Assembly: GCA_040387475.1 (NCBI GenBank)
Contig: JAZKDT010000055.1
Location: forward strand, 1 to 64,000
DNA: 64,000 nucleotides
Reading direction: 5' to 3'
Origin: UBA4416 sp040387475
GTDB taxonomy: Bacteria; Bacteroidota; Bacteroidia; B-17B0; Aurantibacillaceae
Shown: positions 35,141 through 45,457 of the stretch, one piece after another
How the letters are laid out: each line of letters starts with the position of its first letter
Numbering within the stretch: the stretch's first letter is position 1
Made by a program: the position numbers and the translations under genes
The notes under the pieces: model-generated
Told to the model about the DNA's origin: nothing
Database searches by the model: none
Seen by the model: only the letters and a program-made list of their open reading frames with translations

Positions 35141-37150
35141 GTGTTACGATTCAAGACCATATACGCTTTATTCTTTTTTTTGTTTGTGCAGGTGTTTTGC
35201 CTTGCACAACAAGCAAAATTCGACAGCCTTAAACAATTGTTGCCAAAAACTAAGCTTCCCCAAAAACGCGCTTCCCTGCTCATAGATATTGCTAAAAGTA
35301 TTTACTATTCAAGTCCCGACTCGTCAATTGGTTATTGTGAAGAAGCTGAACAACTCAGTAAAAAACACAATCTGGAAGTACAACTGGGCTATGCGTTACA
35401 TTGTGAGTCTCGTTACCTGTTGCTGAAAGGAGACATTAAAGTAACCCTTGAAAAACTGAATAAAGCCATTAGTCTTTTTGAAAAAAATAAAGAGCAAAAA
35501 GGTTTAGCCAAAGTTTATTCACTAAAATCAATTGCTTTGGGCCGCTTATCCAAAAAAACCGAAGAACTGACCTACTTAAAGAAAGCAAAATACATCTATT
35601 CATCACTACAGGATAATGAAGGGTTGTCTAACGTCCTTTTAAACATGTCTAATGCATATAACGACATGGGCGATTATCAAAACGCATTAGATGCGCTGCA
35701 GGAATATAAGTCATTAAACTTACCTGAGAAAGATCAGGAGTTTTTTGTTCACATAAATTATGGCAGTATTTATTCCAGTCAAAATAAAATGGATTTGGCT
35801 ATAGGACATTTTGAGAAAGCCATTGAAACTGCACAGCATTATAAAATGTTAGATAGTGAAATAACCGGACTTACAAGAATTGCTGAATGCTATCAAACAT
35901 TAAATAATCCGGATAAAGCTCATTTTTATTACCAAACTGCCTTAAAGCTTGCCGCCGAAAACAACTTACTCGTAGAAGAAAAAGATGCGCTTAAAGGAAT
36001 TATTGAGTTACATGAACAGGAGAAAAACTATAGTGCCGCTTTTCTGACATTAAAACGCTTTAAACTCATTGAAGATTCCTTATTAAACATAGAAAAAATA
36101 AAAAGCATAAATAATATTGAACATAAACTGCAATTAAGTGAAAAAGAAAAGATCATCGCCGAACAAAGTTTGTCGCTTGAAAAAGAAAAGGTCGCATTAG
36201 CTTCTTCCAAAAACAACACCCTGCTTTTGATTGGTAGTTTGGCTATTGTGGGAATTGCTTTTATATTCTTGTTCTACTATAACAATAAAACAAAAAAACT
36301 ATTCTCGCTGATTCAGAAACAAAAAAAAGAAGTGGAATTTCAGAAAGAGATTATTGAAATTAAAAACAAGGACGTAATGGATTCTATTCATTACGCCAAA
36401 TACATCCAGGGGAGCATGTTACCTTCTGATAAAACCATGCAAAGTTTGTTTTCTGAGAATTTTGTCCTGTACAAGCCCAAAGATGTGGTGGCCGGAGATT
36501 TTTACTGGACCGATACCATACATAACAATCCGGTAATCGCTGTAGGTGATTGCACCGGACATGGTGTTCCCGGAGCGATGGTAAGCATTGTAGCATGCAA
36601 TGCCCTGAACAGAGCAATTAATGAATTTAAATTGACAAACCCTGCCTTAATTTTTGACAAAGTAAATCAATTAATGCAGGAAACATTCTCTAAAAGCGAT
36701 TATGAAGTAAATGATGGAATGGATGCAGTATTGTGCGTATTTGATAAGGAACAAAAAAAAATGCACATAGCTGCTGCAAATAATCCGATATGGGTAGTAA
36801 GTCCTCCATCTATTACAACTGATCTTTGGAAAGAACCCTGGCAATTATCGCAGATATCAGCGGACAAACAACCTATAGGTAAATTTAAAGAAGAAACCAA
36901 ATCGTTTGAATTAAAAACCATCAATGTTGGCGCAGGAGAAATGATCTATTTATTTTCAGACGGATACGCCGATCAATTTGGCGGACCGAAGGGAAAAAAA
37001 TTCAAATACAAACAAATGCAGGATCTTTTGGTTTCAATTGCTTCGATGCCTGCTGGGGAACAAAAGCTTATTTTGGATAACACCATCGAAAGCTGGAGAG
37101 GAACTCTGGATCAGGTGGATGATATCCTGATTATTGGTATCAGGATTTAG
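35141..37150 (+). CDS. TPR-coupled PP2C (SpoIIE-type) phosphatase, membrane-anchored
   Basis: A 669-aa sensor phosphatase. A signal-type N-terminus (LRFKTIYALFFFLFVQVFCLAQQ, split around residue 20) starts from GTG 35141; no better ATG keeps the export signal. Residues about 40-310 are tetratricopeptide repeats (GDYQNALDALQEYK, MDLAIGHFEKAIE). A coiled coil and one membrane helix (about 354-376) follow, then a cytoplasmic SpoIIE phosphatase with AGDFYWTD, VGDCTGHGVPGAMVS, FSDGYADQFGG and QVDDILIIGIRI. Periplasmic TPR input with cytoplasmic output is the inferred arrangement. The catalytic half is related to the 10860-12122 protein. Confidence 0.87.
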   Translation: MLRFKTIYALFFFLFVQVFCLAQQAKFDSLKQLLPKTKLPQKRASLLIDIAKSIYYSSPDSSIGYCEEAEQLSKKHNLEVQLGYALHCESRYLLLKGDIKVTLEKLNKAISLFEKNKEQKGLAKVYSLKSIALGRLSKKTEELTYLKKAKYIYSSLQDNEGLSNVLLNMSNAYNDMGDYQNALDALQEYKSLNLPEKDQEFFVHINYGSIYSSQNKMDLAIGHFEKAIETAQHYKMLDSEITGLTRIAECYQTLNNPDKAHFYYQTALKLAAENNLLVEEKDALKGIIELHEQEKNYSAAFLTLKRFKLIEDSLLNIEKIKSINNIEHKLQLSEKEKIIAEQSLSLEKEKVALASSKNNTLLLIGSLAIVGIAFIFLFYYNNKTKKLFSLIQKQKKEVEFQKEIIEIKNKDVMDSIHYAKYIQGSMLPSDKTMQSLFSENFVLYKPKDVVAGDFYWTDTIHNNPVIAVGDCTGHGVPGAMVSIVACNALNRAINEFKLTNPALIFDKVNQLMQETFSKSDYEVNDGMDAVLCVFDKEQKKMHIAAANNPIWVVSPPSITTDLWKEPWQLSQISADKQPIGKFKEETKSFELKTINVGAGEMIYLFSDGYADQFGGPKGKKFKYKQMQDLLVSIASMPAGEQKLILDNTIESWRGTLDQVDDILIIGIRI

Positions 37151-37278
37151 CTGTTATTATATATAATACCCTGGCAAGACCTGGGAACATCCTTTAAATG
37201 TCATTAGATCTTTTCGGTCTTGCGATAACTGAGATTCAGGGCAATCAAAAAACCCAAACGAATAGTGAAAATAATGCG

Positions 37279-37286
37279 TAAATTTG
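37279..37286 (+). promoter_or_regulatory. -7 element of the tatC promoter
   Basis: TAAATTTG matches the Bacteroidota TAnnTTTG consensus exactly and ends 9 nt before the tatC ATG at 37296. The predicted transcript would have almost no leader. No convincing -33 TTG was found. Confidence 0.45.
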
Positions 37287-37295
37287 CCGTCGATT

Positions 37296-38126
37296 ATGGC
37301 AGATAATACCCCCGAAGAAATGTCTATGCAAATGTCCTTCATGCAACACCTTGATGCATTGAGATGGCATTTGGTGAGAAGTGCCATTGCAATTTTTATT
37401 TTTGCGGTTGCTCTCTTCTGTCTCAATAATTTTTTATTTGATACCGTTATTTTTGGCCCTTTAAAACAAGATTTTATCTCTTATCGTGCTTTATGTTCGC
37501 TGGGTCATAAAATTGGCGCCGGTGATGTAATGTGCATGACTGTTAAAACCCCACATCTCCAAACACTATCGGCCTCCGAACAATTTTTTACACACATGTG
37601 GATCGCTTTAGTTGGCGGCCTTATTTTAGCTTTTCCATATGTACTGTATGAAATATGGAGATTTATTAAACCTGCCTTAAAAGAAACAGAATCATCGCCC
37701 GCAAAATGGTTTGTGATCATTGCTTCTTTCCTCTTTTTAATTGGAATTTTTTTCGGTTACTTTTTATTGTTCCCGATGTCTTATAATTTTTTAATTAATT
37801 ATCAGTTGTCAGATAGTGGTATTGTGCAAACCAATAATACGCTCGATGATTATATTTCACTGATTTCTACCATGACGCTGGTATCGGGTATTGTATTTGA
37901 ATTACCCGTTTTGGTTTATTTTCTAACGCGCTTAGGCATTTTGACCCCCAACTTTATGCGTAAATACCGAAAGTATGCCGTAGTTGTTATTTTAATCGCG
38001 GCTGCTGTTATTACGCCTTCACCTGATGTGACTTCGCAAATGGTGGTTGCAGTACCCATGTATTTATTATATGAGATAAGCATTTTTGTAAGCGCGTATG
38101 TTATTAAGAAACATAATTTAGCATAG
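37296..38126 (+). CDS. tatC: Sec-independent protein translocase TatC
   Basis: Core receptor of the twin-arginine translocase, 276 aa with six membrane helices. Typical features are the N-terminal MQHLDALRWHLVRSA, the periplasmic SEQFFTHMWIALVGG (F/E motif), and PYVLYEIWRFIKPALKETE after the second helix. I use ATG 37296 (MADNTPEE); an upstream TTG at 37284 overlaps the -7 element. tatA is not nearby. The next gene starts two bases after the stop. Confidence 0.94.
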   Translation: MADNTPEEMSMQMSFMQHLDALRWHLVRSAIAIFIFAVALFCLNNFLFDTVIFGPLKQDFISYRALCSLGHKIGAGDVMCMTVKTPHLQTLSASEQFFTHMWIALVGGLILAFPYVLYEIWRFIKPALKETESSPAKWFVIIASFLFLIGIFFGYFLLFPMSYNFLINYQLSDSGIVQTNNTLDDYISLISTMTLVSGIVFELPVLVYFLTRLGILTPNFMRKYRKYAVVVILIAAAVITPSPDVTSQMVVAVPMYLLYEISIFVSAYVIKKHNLA

Positions 38127-38128
38127 AT

Positions 38129-38479
38129 ATGGCAAATCAAATTCAGGAATTCAATGATTACCGTTCTAAAATGAACGATGTTATTTTAGGTAAAGATAAT
38201 TTAGTGATCAAGCGTTTGTTTAACCTTGATACGCAAACTTATGCTGATGGCGCTTTGAATGTTAAAACCAAAGAAATGCTTGGGCTGGTCGCCAGTATGG
38301 TATTGCGTTGCGACGATTGTATCAAATATCATTTACTCAAATGTCACGAACAGGGGTGCACTACAGAAGAAGTATACGAAATTTTTGCAGTTGCAAATAT
38401 TGTGGGCGGAACCATTGTTATTCCTCATACACGCAGAGGCGCCGAGTTTTGGGAAGAACTGGTAAACCAAAAGGCCTAA
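38129..38479 (+). CDS. AhpD-like/carboxymuconolactone decarboxylase-family protein
   Basis: All-alpha protein of 116 aa with the family's redox motif CDDC (C61, C64) followed by IKYHLLKC. This is the CxxC-xxxH arrangement used in alkylhydroperoxidase D-like proteins. Other family signs are LNVKTKEMLGLVASMVLRC and VANIVGGTIVIPHTRRG. A peroxide- or thiol-related redox role is likely; the substrate is unknown. Downstream of tatC with a 2-bp gap. Ends in a 4-nt convergent overlap with the kinase gene. Confidence 0.85.
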   Translation: MANQIQEFNDYRSKMNDVILGKDNLVIKRLFNLDTQTYADGALNVKTKEMLGLVASMVLRCDDCIKYHLLKCHEQGCTTEEVYEIFAVANIVGGTIVIPHTRRGAEFWEELVNQKA

Positions 38480-39435
38480 AACTGTAGTTTAAAAATTGTT
38501 CCTGTTGGTTGATTGTTAAGTATTTTTAAGTCTATTTTGTGCAGATCACAAATGCTTTTTACAATAAACAAACCAATGCCTGTTCCTTTGGTTTTTCGGG
38601 TACTCTCGCTCCCACTCCTGAAAAACTTATGAAACACCATCAGTTTTTCCTTGTCAGGTATGCCACAGCCATTATCTTTTATTTCAAGAAATGGCTTTCC
38701 GTGAATGCTTTTTAATGTTACCTCGATGCGAACTGTTTCAAATGAATACTTGATGGCATTTTCAGTTAAGTTAATAATAATTGACGGTAATAACTCGTGG
38801 TCACCTTCATAAAAAATACCCGGTTCAATAGTTAGCATCAGTTCCTTCTTCCGGATCTGTTCAGTAAAATACCGTGTTGTTGTCTGCTCTACTAATTCGC
38901 TTAAATTCAGTTTTTTCTTTTCAATGCCCAGGTTGTTATTTTCAATCTGGTTTGCCATTAACACATTATCTACCAACTTATGAAGTCGTTCGGTTTCATT
39001 TAATGCGCTACTCAGTAATTCCTTTTGCTTGTCGCGATCGAGTTCATGTTTAAACAAGGTTTGCAACTGAAGCTTTGTGGCAGCAATGGGCGTTTTTAAT
39101 TCATGAGAAACGCTAAGGATAAAATTATTTTTTTGATTAGCCAATTCACTTTCCTTCCGCATTGACTTACGAACCTGGTACACTCCAAACAACAGGATCA
39201 GTAAAAAAACAGTGCCCTCGCCTGTTATCATATATACCTGTGTGGTTTTCTTTTTTTGAAGTTCTGCAATGTCCCGCAAAATGATGTGATCATCGCTTGA
39301 TGAGAGTGCCGCAATATTTTGCTTTAAAGCAATAATAGCATTTGATTGTTTTACCAATAACACTTCCCACCATAAAAACTGCAAGACAATATAGCCTACG
39401 AGAATAAAAAATATAAGTGAAGTTCGTTTCGACAC
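38476..39435 (-). CDS. Membrane sensor histidine kinase
   Basis: A 319-aa HisKA/HATPase kinase. Two membrane helices (about 7-27 and 70-88) enclose a very short periplasmic loop of about 40 residues. H111 lies in LSVSHELKTPIAATK. The ATP-binding part shows NLTENAIKYS (N box), LEIKDNGCGIP (G1) and KGTGIGLFIVKSI (G2). The small sensor region suggests sensing in the membrane or by a partner. No response regulator lies beside it, so it is an orphan. Confidence 0.9.
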   Translation of the reverse strand: MSKRTSLIFFILVGYIVLQFLWWEVLLVKQSNAIIALKQNIAALSSSDDHIILRDIAELQKKKTTQVYMITGEGTVFLLILLFGVYQVRKSMRKESELANQKNNFILSVSHELKTPIAATKLQLQTLFKHELDRDKQKELLSSALNETERLHKLVDNVLMANQIENNNLGIEKKKLNLSELVEQTTTRYFTEQIRKKELMLTIEPGIFYEGDHELLPSIIINLTENAIKYSFETVRIEVTLKSIHGKPFLEIKDNGCGIPDKEKLMVFHKFFRSGSESTRKTKGTGIGLFIVKSICDLHKIDLKILNNQPTGTIFKLQF

Positions 39436-39453
39436 AATGTATGATCAGCTGTA

Positions 39454-42156
39454 CTACTTAACAAATATCTGTAAGAAGCCTTTCAGGTCGCGCGATACTA
39501 TTCCGGTTACCCTTATCTCATTTACCTGGCATACGTAAAAATAGGTGCCTTCGGTAGCCAGTAATTTTGACTGGATCACTTTACCATCCCAGTTAAATGC
39601 AGGGTCGGTAGTTTCATACACTAAAGTTCCCCAACGGTTATATACTTTAAGATCTATATCCTTAACAAATTTGTTTTTAATTGCCTTAAAGAAATCGTTT
39701 ACGCCATCGCCATTTACCGTGATTACATTTGGCAATTCATATTCAGGACAATTATCCACACAAACCTTGGCGCTTTTAACGCTTTCATTTGCGAAAGAGT
39801 CAACAGCTGTAATAGCGTAGCATCCTGCAATAGATTTAAGATCATCGAAAGCCAGGATAGTATCATTAAGCTGGAAGATGGAATTCTGAAATACCAGATC
39901 TTCGTTATCCGTAGCAGCAAAATAAACATTGTATTTTACCACATCATCAGCACAAGTATGATTGGGATTATTCCATATCAATGATAAGCTTGGCACTTCG
40001 CAATCTGAAACTATTTCTAATTTTGGGGCGCAGGGAGGTGTTGTATCTTTTGGCTTATCGCACACTTCCTGCGAATAGTTGTATAAAGGCCTAATAATAT
40101 TTGTGTCGGAGTACTGCCCTTCCGCTTTGATTTTATAACAATACAAAGCTCCGTTAATCAAACCTGTATCCGTATAAGTCAGAAAGTTAGTACTATCTTT
40201 TAAAGTAAATACGGTTTGAGTTGGATCTTTTTTATAGATATAAAATTTATAATTATTCCATGGCACCTGTTGCTGCCAGTTCAGCGTCAACTGGTTATCA
40301 CTTGGTGTTAAGGTTAAGAAAACCGACGACGCTTTTTGTCCGTTACCCACAAATTGTCCATTAGCGTAAAACTCAATTTTATAGGTATGCGGAATCGTTT
40401 TCGTATCAATGCCAGTATGGGTAAAGGTAGTATCAGAAAGCTGGTTAAAGCCGGCGAAATACGTTTTTGTAACAGAAAACACGGGGGACGCTCCAAATGT
40501 TCCGTTAAACCCGTCATGATGTACCAGCCTGAATTCATAAGGTCCCGGAACAGCGATCGTATCCAAAGCATTCGCGCCTAAAATTGGTTTTATCCATCGT
40601 ACTTCGATAGAACCATTAACAGGATCGGTTGTTTTCACATCCACATTTACTAAAATAGGAACATCGCGTTTTAGCTGCACACAATTGGTTTGGCCAGAGG
40701 CATAACTTTCGGCGCCGTCTGAATAAACGGCCACCACTACATAATTGTAATTGGTGCCATGTGTTAATCCACTACCTCCGTTTGTATCCATAAAGGTGGT
40801 ATCATTAGCCGTGCCTGTACATCCAATTCTGGTGAAACCGGAAGATAAAGGCACTCCCGTCTCGCAATTAGCATGCGACCATGGTAAGCAATCATTTTTC
40901 CGGTAAATACAATACTTGAGAATGATATTACTTCCCGATGTCAGATGACAAACAGGCTTTGCCCAGGTCACTTTAATACTTGTTCCTAAAGGAACGGCAG
41001 TTACATTGAGTGGCGGCGGTGGAACAACCGTAATATTAAATGTCTTAAAATCTACCAGGCTAACCATTGGATCGTTGTCCTCCACTTTTACAGTTACCTG
41101 GTAAGGTGTTTTACGAATGTGATTACAATTGGTATTCCATGTAAAAACACCACTAACCGGTGTGAGAGTAGAAGACGAAGCGAAGGTAGCTACAGAAGGA
41201 GTTACGTTAAAAGGACCTCCGTTAGCAGTAAGTGTAAGAAAATCCGGATCCGGATCAGTAGCTGTAATGGTTTTTGTGATCGTGCTTCCAGCAACTACAC
41301 AGGTATCAGTAATTACCTTAATAAGAGGCTGGTTATTATTACAGGCTCCTACAGTAACCTGCATATCGCGAAGGATATAACCAATTAAAAAATATGTGCC
41401 ATTGTCTTTTTTTCGCCATTCTCTAATGATGATCGCTAAATTATATTCGCCCTGCAATTGGGGTGTACACCAGGTAAGCGTTCCATTGGTAGGATGAATA
41501 TTATAGGTTCCACCACCGGTGGCGGGATATGTATAACCCGGAATGGTTGTACCACCTGTACCGCGGCAATTGGTTAATTCATAAGAGAGACTGTCACCTT
41601 CCAGATCAAAAGCACCCGGATTATGACTAAAACATTTCCCGACACAGCCATTATCGATAGGGCGGAAGGTTAATTCAGGTGAACTGTTCTTCCCTGTACT
41701 GAATGTTGGGATCACTAAAAACGACTCAATATAAAAAACCTGGTTAACCGAATTAGGCAAGTTAATAACGTTTGCGTTTCGATTAGGATCAGTCATGGTA
41801 ATTAAATAGTTGCCAGGTCCCGGATACGTATGTGTGGTTTCATATTCGTTTAACTTAATGATACTGCTAATTGCCACACCTTCACAGGCGGGATAACAAG
41901 GGCCGTTACATGGAAAAGAAACACTATTACTCCTTAGCACCACTGCGCGCGTACCATCCCCGAAATACACTGTATCCTCACATCTGTCTGCCAAATTAGA
42001 TCCGCCGATGTTAGTGTAGGTAGTTACTTTTATCTTATAGGTATAACCCGACATCCAGGTGTATGTAATTTCGCCGGCACGGTTGTGAGTAGCTTTAATG
42101 CTGAGGAAAGATCCTAAACAAAAAATAGTGAATATTAAATAGCGGAACCTCTTCAT
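39454..42156 (-). CDS. Secreted protein with FnIII-like domains and T9SS type B tail
   Basis: A 900-aa exported protein. I start at 42156 (MKRFRYLIFTIFCLGSFLSIKA), a clear signal peptide; the longer frame overlaps the upstream gene. Residues about 20-270 form a domain shared with the upstream gene (THNRAGEITYTWMSGYTYK, HTYPGPGNYLITM, VIPTFSTGKNSSPELTF). Cadherin- or Ig-like and fibronectin III-like domains follow. The C-terminus is CHU_C-type (PNVITVNGDGVNDFF, VYNRWGTLVYET, EGTYFYVCQV). Expected on the cell surface. It starts ten bases after the stop of the upstream gene. Confidence 0.84.
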   Translation of the reverse strand: MKRFRYLIFTIFCLGSFLSIKATHNRAGEITYTWMSGYTYKIKVTTYTNIGGSNLADRCEDTVYFGDGTRAVVLRSNSVSFPCNGPCYPACEGVAISSIIKLNEYETTHTYPGPGNYLITMTDPNRNANVINLPNSVNQVFYIESFLVIPTFSTGKNSSPELTFRPIDNGCVGKCFSHNPGAFDLEGDSLSYELTNCRGTGGTTIPGYTYPATGGGTYNIHPTNGTLTWCTPQLQGEYNLAIIIREWRKKDNGTYFLIGYILRDMQVTVGACNNNQPLIKVITDTCVVAGSTITKTITATDPDPDFLTLTANGGPFNVTPSVATFASSSTLTPVSGVFTWNTNCNHIRKTPYQVTVKVEDNDPMVSLVDFKTFNITVVPPPPLNVTAVPLGTSIKVTWAKPVCHLTSGSNIILKYCIYRKNDCLPWSHANCETGVPLSSGFTRIGCTGTANDTTFMDTNGGSGLTHGTNYNYVVVAVYSDGAESYASGQTNCVQLKRDVPILVNVDVKTTDPVNGSIEVRWIKPILGANALDTIAVPGPYEFRLVHHDGFNGTFGASPVFSVTKTYFAGFNQLSDTTFTHTGIDTKTIPHTYKIEFYANGQFVGNGQKASSVFLTLTPSDNQLTLNWQQQVPWNNYKFYIYKKDPTQTVFTLKDSTNFLTYTDTGLINGALYCYKIKAEGQYSDTNIIRPLYNYSQEVCDKPKDTTPPCAPKLEIVSDCEVPSLSLIWNNPNHTCADDVVKYNVYFAATDNEDLVFQNSIFQLNDTILAFDDLKSIAGCYAITAVDSFANESVKSAKVCVDNCPEYELPNVITVNGDGVNDFFKAIKNKFVKDIDLKVYNRWGTLVYETTDPAFNWDGKVIQSKLLATEGTYFYVCQVNEIRVTGIVSRDLKGFLQIFVK

Positions 42157-42166
42157 AATAAATGTG

Positions 42167-43252
42167 TTATTGCTTAATGATTTTTTTAATAAGGGATGTG
42201 TGTTTATCACCGTTGATTTTTAAAAAATAAATGCCGGGATACAGGTCGTCTGTTTGCAATTGTATCGTTGGTTCTTTTGTGATCATCGTTTTCAATATTC
42301 GGCCTGCTATATCACAGAGTTCAACGGTAAACAATTCTGCTGTGTTTTGGTTGAAGGAAATAGTTAAGTTTTTGGAAACGGGATTTGGAAACGCAGAGAT
42401 CGGATTTTCTTTTTCAAAAATGTCATTAATGCGGGTACAATTGGTCACACTCAAGTAAGTATCTCTTTCCACATAACCAACCATAAAATAATTACCGTTG
42501 CCACTATTTCTCCATTCTATTATTCTAATCAATACGCTATACTCTCCCACTAATTGTGGGCTGCACCAACTTAATAAACCTGATACAGGGTTAATGCTAA
42601 ATGTGCCACCTGCACCAGAAGCAGGATAAGAATACCCGGGAACAGGCATTTGTGCGAATCCTTTACACATAGCAATTTCATAAGATAAGCTATCTCCTTC
42701 GAAGTCGGTTGCTAATGGATAATGAGTGAAACAGCCATTGTTCATACAACCACTCTCAATAGGATGATTATAAAATATAGGAGAAGTGTTTTTCCCTGTG
42801 CTAAAGGTTGGAATCACTAAAAGAGATTCGAATGCCATGGTTTGATTAACTGAGTTAGGCATATTGATAACTCCCTGATGCCTGTTTGGCTGGTTAAAAC
42901 ATATCGTGTAATTTCCTGGCCCAGGATAGGTATGATTAGCTTCATAAACGTTCATCCTGATAACAGCTCCAGGTAATACTACACCATCGCAAGCTGGCGC
43001 ACACATACCTCCACAAAACCCGTTGTTTCTTAATAAAGTTCCACTTGTTCCATCACCAAAACAAACAGAATCTACCTGGCAATAGGGATCGCTGATCACG
43101 TAAACAGAAGTATAGGTTGTGTAAGTTACTTTGTAAGTATATCCGCTTACCCAACTATAAGTAATATTGCCTGCAAAATAGGCAGCTTTAAGTTTTAACG
43201 AAAAAACCAGGCAGGATAATATAATTATATAAACACTTTTTTTCAAAGTCAA
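42167..43252 (-). CDS. Secreted protein with T9SS type A tail, paralogue of next gene
   Basis: A 361-aa protein: a signal peptide (about 1-23), then a domain homologous to the first 250 residues of the downstream protein (AGNITYSWVSGYTYKVTY, NHTYPGPGNYTICF, VIPTFSTGKNTSP). It ends directly in a type A sorting domain (FPNPVSKNLTISF ... LYPGIYFLKIN ... KKIIKQ). It lacks the FnIII-like middle. Upstream member of a two-gene operon. Function unknown; the shared domain contains many Cys and could be disulfide-rich. Confidence 0.83.
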   Translation of the reverse strand: MTLKKSVYIIILSCLVFSLKLKAAYFAGNITYSWVSGYTYKVTYTTYTSVYVISDPYCQVDSVCFGDGTSGTLLRNNGFCGGMCAPACDGVVLPGAVIRMNVYEANHTYPGPGNYTICFNQPNRHQGVINMPNSVNQTMAFESLLVIPTFSTGKNTSPIFYNHPIESGCMNNGCFTHYPLATDFEGDSLSYEIAMCKGFAQMPVPGYSYPASGAGGTFSINPVSGLLSWCSPQLVGEYSVLIRIIEWRNSGNGNYFMVGYVERDTYLSVTNCTRINDIFEKENPISAFPNPVSKNLTISFNQNTAELFTVELCDIAGRILKTMITKEPTIQLQTDDLYPGIYFLKINGDKHTSLIKKIIKQ

Positions 43253-43470
43253 CCAAATGAATGTAAAATGCCTAAAACCCTTAAAATTTTAGTATTTAAA
43301 GATAGAGAAAAATAATTAAAATGAACGTTAAAAATCCCTTTTTGCAAGTAAACAGTTTTAGAATGAAAATGTCAAATTTATTAACGTTTTTATTTTATAT
43401 TTATTTCGTCGAAAATGCGATTTAACGTCAGTATTAGTAGTAATTTTACTCCCCTAAACAATCCCTTTTC

Positions 43471-45423
43471 ATGAGCTCTCATCATCATGGTCAATTAAGC
43501 AAAGTTACTGCTGCAGGTCTTTTAGTTACTCTCGGAATTATTTACGGCGATATTGGTACCTCTCCGCTTTATGTAATGAAGGCCATTGTAGGCGAAGGAT
43601 TTATTAATGCCAATGTTATTATCGGGGGGATGTCGCTTGTGTTCTGGACACTGACGCTACAAACGACCATCAAATATGTGATCTTTACACTAAAAGCTGA
43701 CAATAAAGGTGAGGGCGGAATATTTTCATTATACGCCCTTATTAAAAAGGCTAAACGCAAATGGCTGATTTTTCCGGCCATTATTGGTGGATGTTGTATT
43801 TTAGGAGAAGGGATCATTACGCCGCCCATCTCGGTAGCATCAGCCGTTGAGGGTTTAAAACTGATCCCGCGTTTCAGTGAAATACATACCATTCCTATTG
43901 TTATTGCGATCATCACCTTATTATTTTTTATCCAGCAGTTTGGAACCAAATTTATTGGTAAATTTTTCGGGCCTATTATGCTCGTTTGGTTCTTAACCCT
44001 TGGATCGGTAGGCTTATTTAGTTTATTACAAAACCCATCTGTATTAAAAGCATTAAATCCTTATTACGGTATACATTTATTATTTACACATAAGGGTGCA
44101 TTTTGGTTGCTAGGCGCTGTGTTTCTGTGTACAACCGGGGCCGAAGCGCTTTACTCTGATATGGGACATTGTGGCCGCAAGAATATCCGTATGAGCTGGA
44201 TTTTTGTTAAAACGATGTTGGTTTTAAATTACATGGGACAAACCGCCTGGCTAGTTTCTAAGGACGGACAAGTATTACACGGTTCCAACCCTTTTTACTC
44301 TATTATGCCCGATTGGTTTTTACCGGTAGGAATTGGGATTGCAACCATAGCAACGGTTGTAGCCTCCCAGGCCCTCATCAGCGGATCCTTTACACTTATT
44401 AATGAGGCTATGCGTTTAAATTTCTGGCCAAAAGTAGAGATCAAATACCCTACCGACCTGAAAGGGCAAATGTATATCCCATCTATTAACTGGTTACTTT
44501 ACATAGGATGTGTATTCATTGTTTTGTTCTTTAAAGAGTCCAAAGAAATGGAGGCCGCTTACGGCTTGACCATTATTTTGGGGATGATCATGTCGTCGCG
44601 CTTATTGGCTTTTTTCATGACACTGAAGAAGTTTCCCAAAATGTTCGTCTGGATTTTTGTGGTCACTTACATCATTGTAGAAGGTTCCTTCCTGATAGCC
44701 AATCTCGAAAAATTCCCTAAAGGTGGTTACATTACTTTATTAATAGCGTTGTTTTTAGCAAGTGTGATGGGTTGTTGGTATATGGCAAAAATTATTCGCC
44801 AGCGATACACGGATATTGTGCCATTAGCCAATTACAAACAAATGCTGGTTGATCTGAGTGCAGATAACTCCATTCAAAAATATGCCACACATTTGGTATA
44901 TATGACCAGTGCGAATGATCCATCCACGATCGAATCAAAAGTTATTTATTCGATTTTGCAGAAGCGACCTAAAAAAGCCGATGTTTACTGGTTTGTACAT
45001 GTAGATGTAGTGGATGAACCTTACCGTATGGATTATAAAGTAACCCAGATAGCTGAAGAAGATATTGTACGTATTGATTTCAGGCTGGGGTTCAGGATTG
45101 CACCAAAGATCAATTTAATGTTCAGACATGTGGTATCTGATATGGTGAAGAACAAGGAAGTGGATATTACCAGCCGTTACGAATCGTTGAACAAAAATAA
45201 TGTGATCGGTGATTTTAAATTTGTGGTTTTAGAAAAATTCCTGTCTTATGAAAATGACTTGCCATTTAAGGAAAAGATGATCCTGAACATTTATTTCTTC
45301 CTGAAAAAATACAGCTTAAGTGAAGCTAAGGCCTTTGGTTTGGATAGCAGCTCTGTGAAGATCGAGAAATTCCCGATGGTGATCAGCAAACCAAAAGAGT
45401 TGCATTTGAAACGTATTGAGTAA
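43471..45423 (+). CDS. kup: KUP-family potassium uptake protein
   Basis: Potassium/proton symporter of 650 aa, close to the family norm. Twelve membrane helices fill the first ~430 residues. The start shows LVTLGIIYGDIGTSPLYVMKAI, followed by NKGEGGIFSLYALI and GDGIITP-like LGEGIITPPISV, with E at the second position. The C-terminal cytoplasmic part is hydrophilic (YKVTQIAEEDIVRIDFRLGFR, in part). It stands alone with its own leader of more than 200 bp; I see no c-di-AMP riboswitch there. Confidence 0.93.
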   Translation: MSSHHHGQLSKVTAAGLLVTLGIIYGDIGTSPLYVMKAIVGEGFINANVIIGGMSLVFWTLTLQTTIKYVIFTLKADNKGEGGIFSLYALIKKAKRKWLIFPAIIGGCCILGEGIITPPISVASAVEGLKLIPRFSEIHTIPIVIAIITLLFFIQQFGTKFIGKFFGPIMLVWFLTLGSVGLFSLLQNPSVLKALNPYYGIHLLFTHKGAFWLLGAVFLCTTGAEALYSDMGHCGRKNIRMSWIFVKTMLVLNYMGQTAWLVSKDGQVLHGSNPFYSIMPDWFLPVGIGIATIATVVASQALISGSFTLINEAMRLNFWPKVEIKYPTDLKGQMYIPSINWLLYIGCVFIVLFFKESKEMEAAYGLTIILGMIMSSRLLAFFMTLKKFPKMFVWIFVVTYIIVEGSFLIANLEKFPKGGYITLLIALFLASVMGCWYMAKIIRQRYTDIVPLANYKQMLVDLSADNSIQKYATHLVYMTSANDPSTIESKVIYSILQKRPKKADVYWFVHVDVVDEPYRMDYKVTQIAEEDIVRIDFRLGFRIAPKINLMFRHVVSDMVKNKEVDITSRYESLNKNNVIGDFKFVVLEKFLSYENDLPFKEKMILNIYFFLKKYSLSEAKAFGLDSSSVKIEKFPMVISKPKELHLKRIE

Positions 45424-45457
45424 TTCACTTTACAATATTACTTTTTCCATATATAAC

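Noticed and set aside
43253..43470. Possible c-di-AMP riboswitch upstream of kup
   Set aside because: The leader is AT-rich without the paired GC stems expected of that riboswitch.
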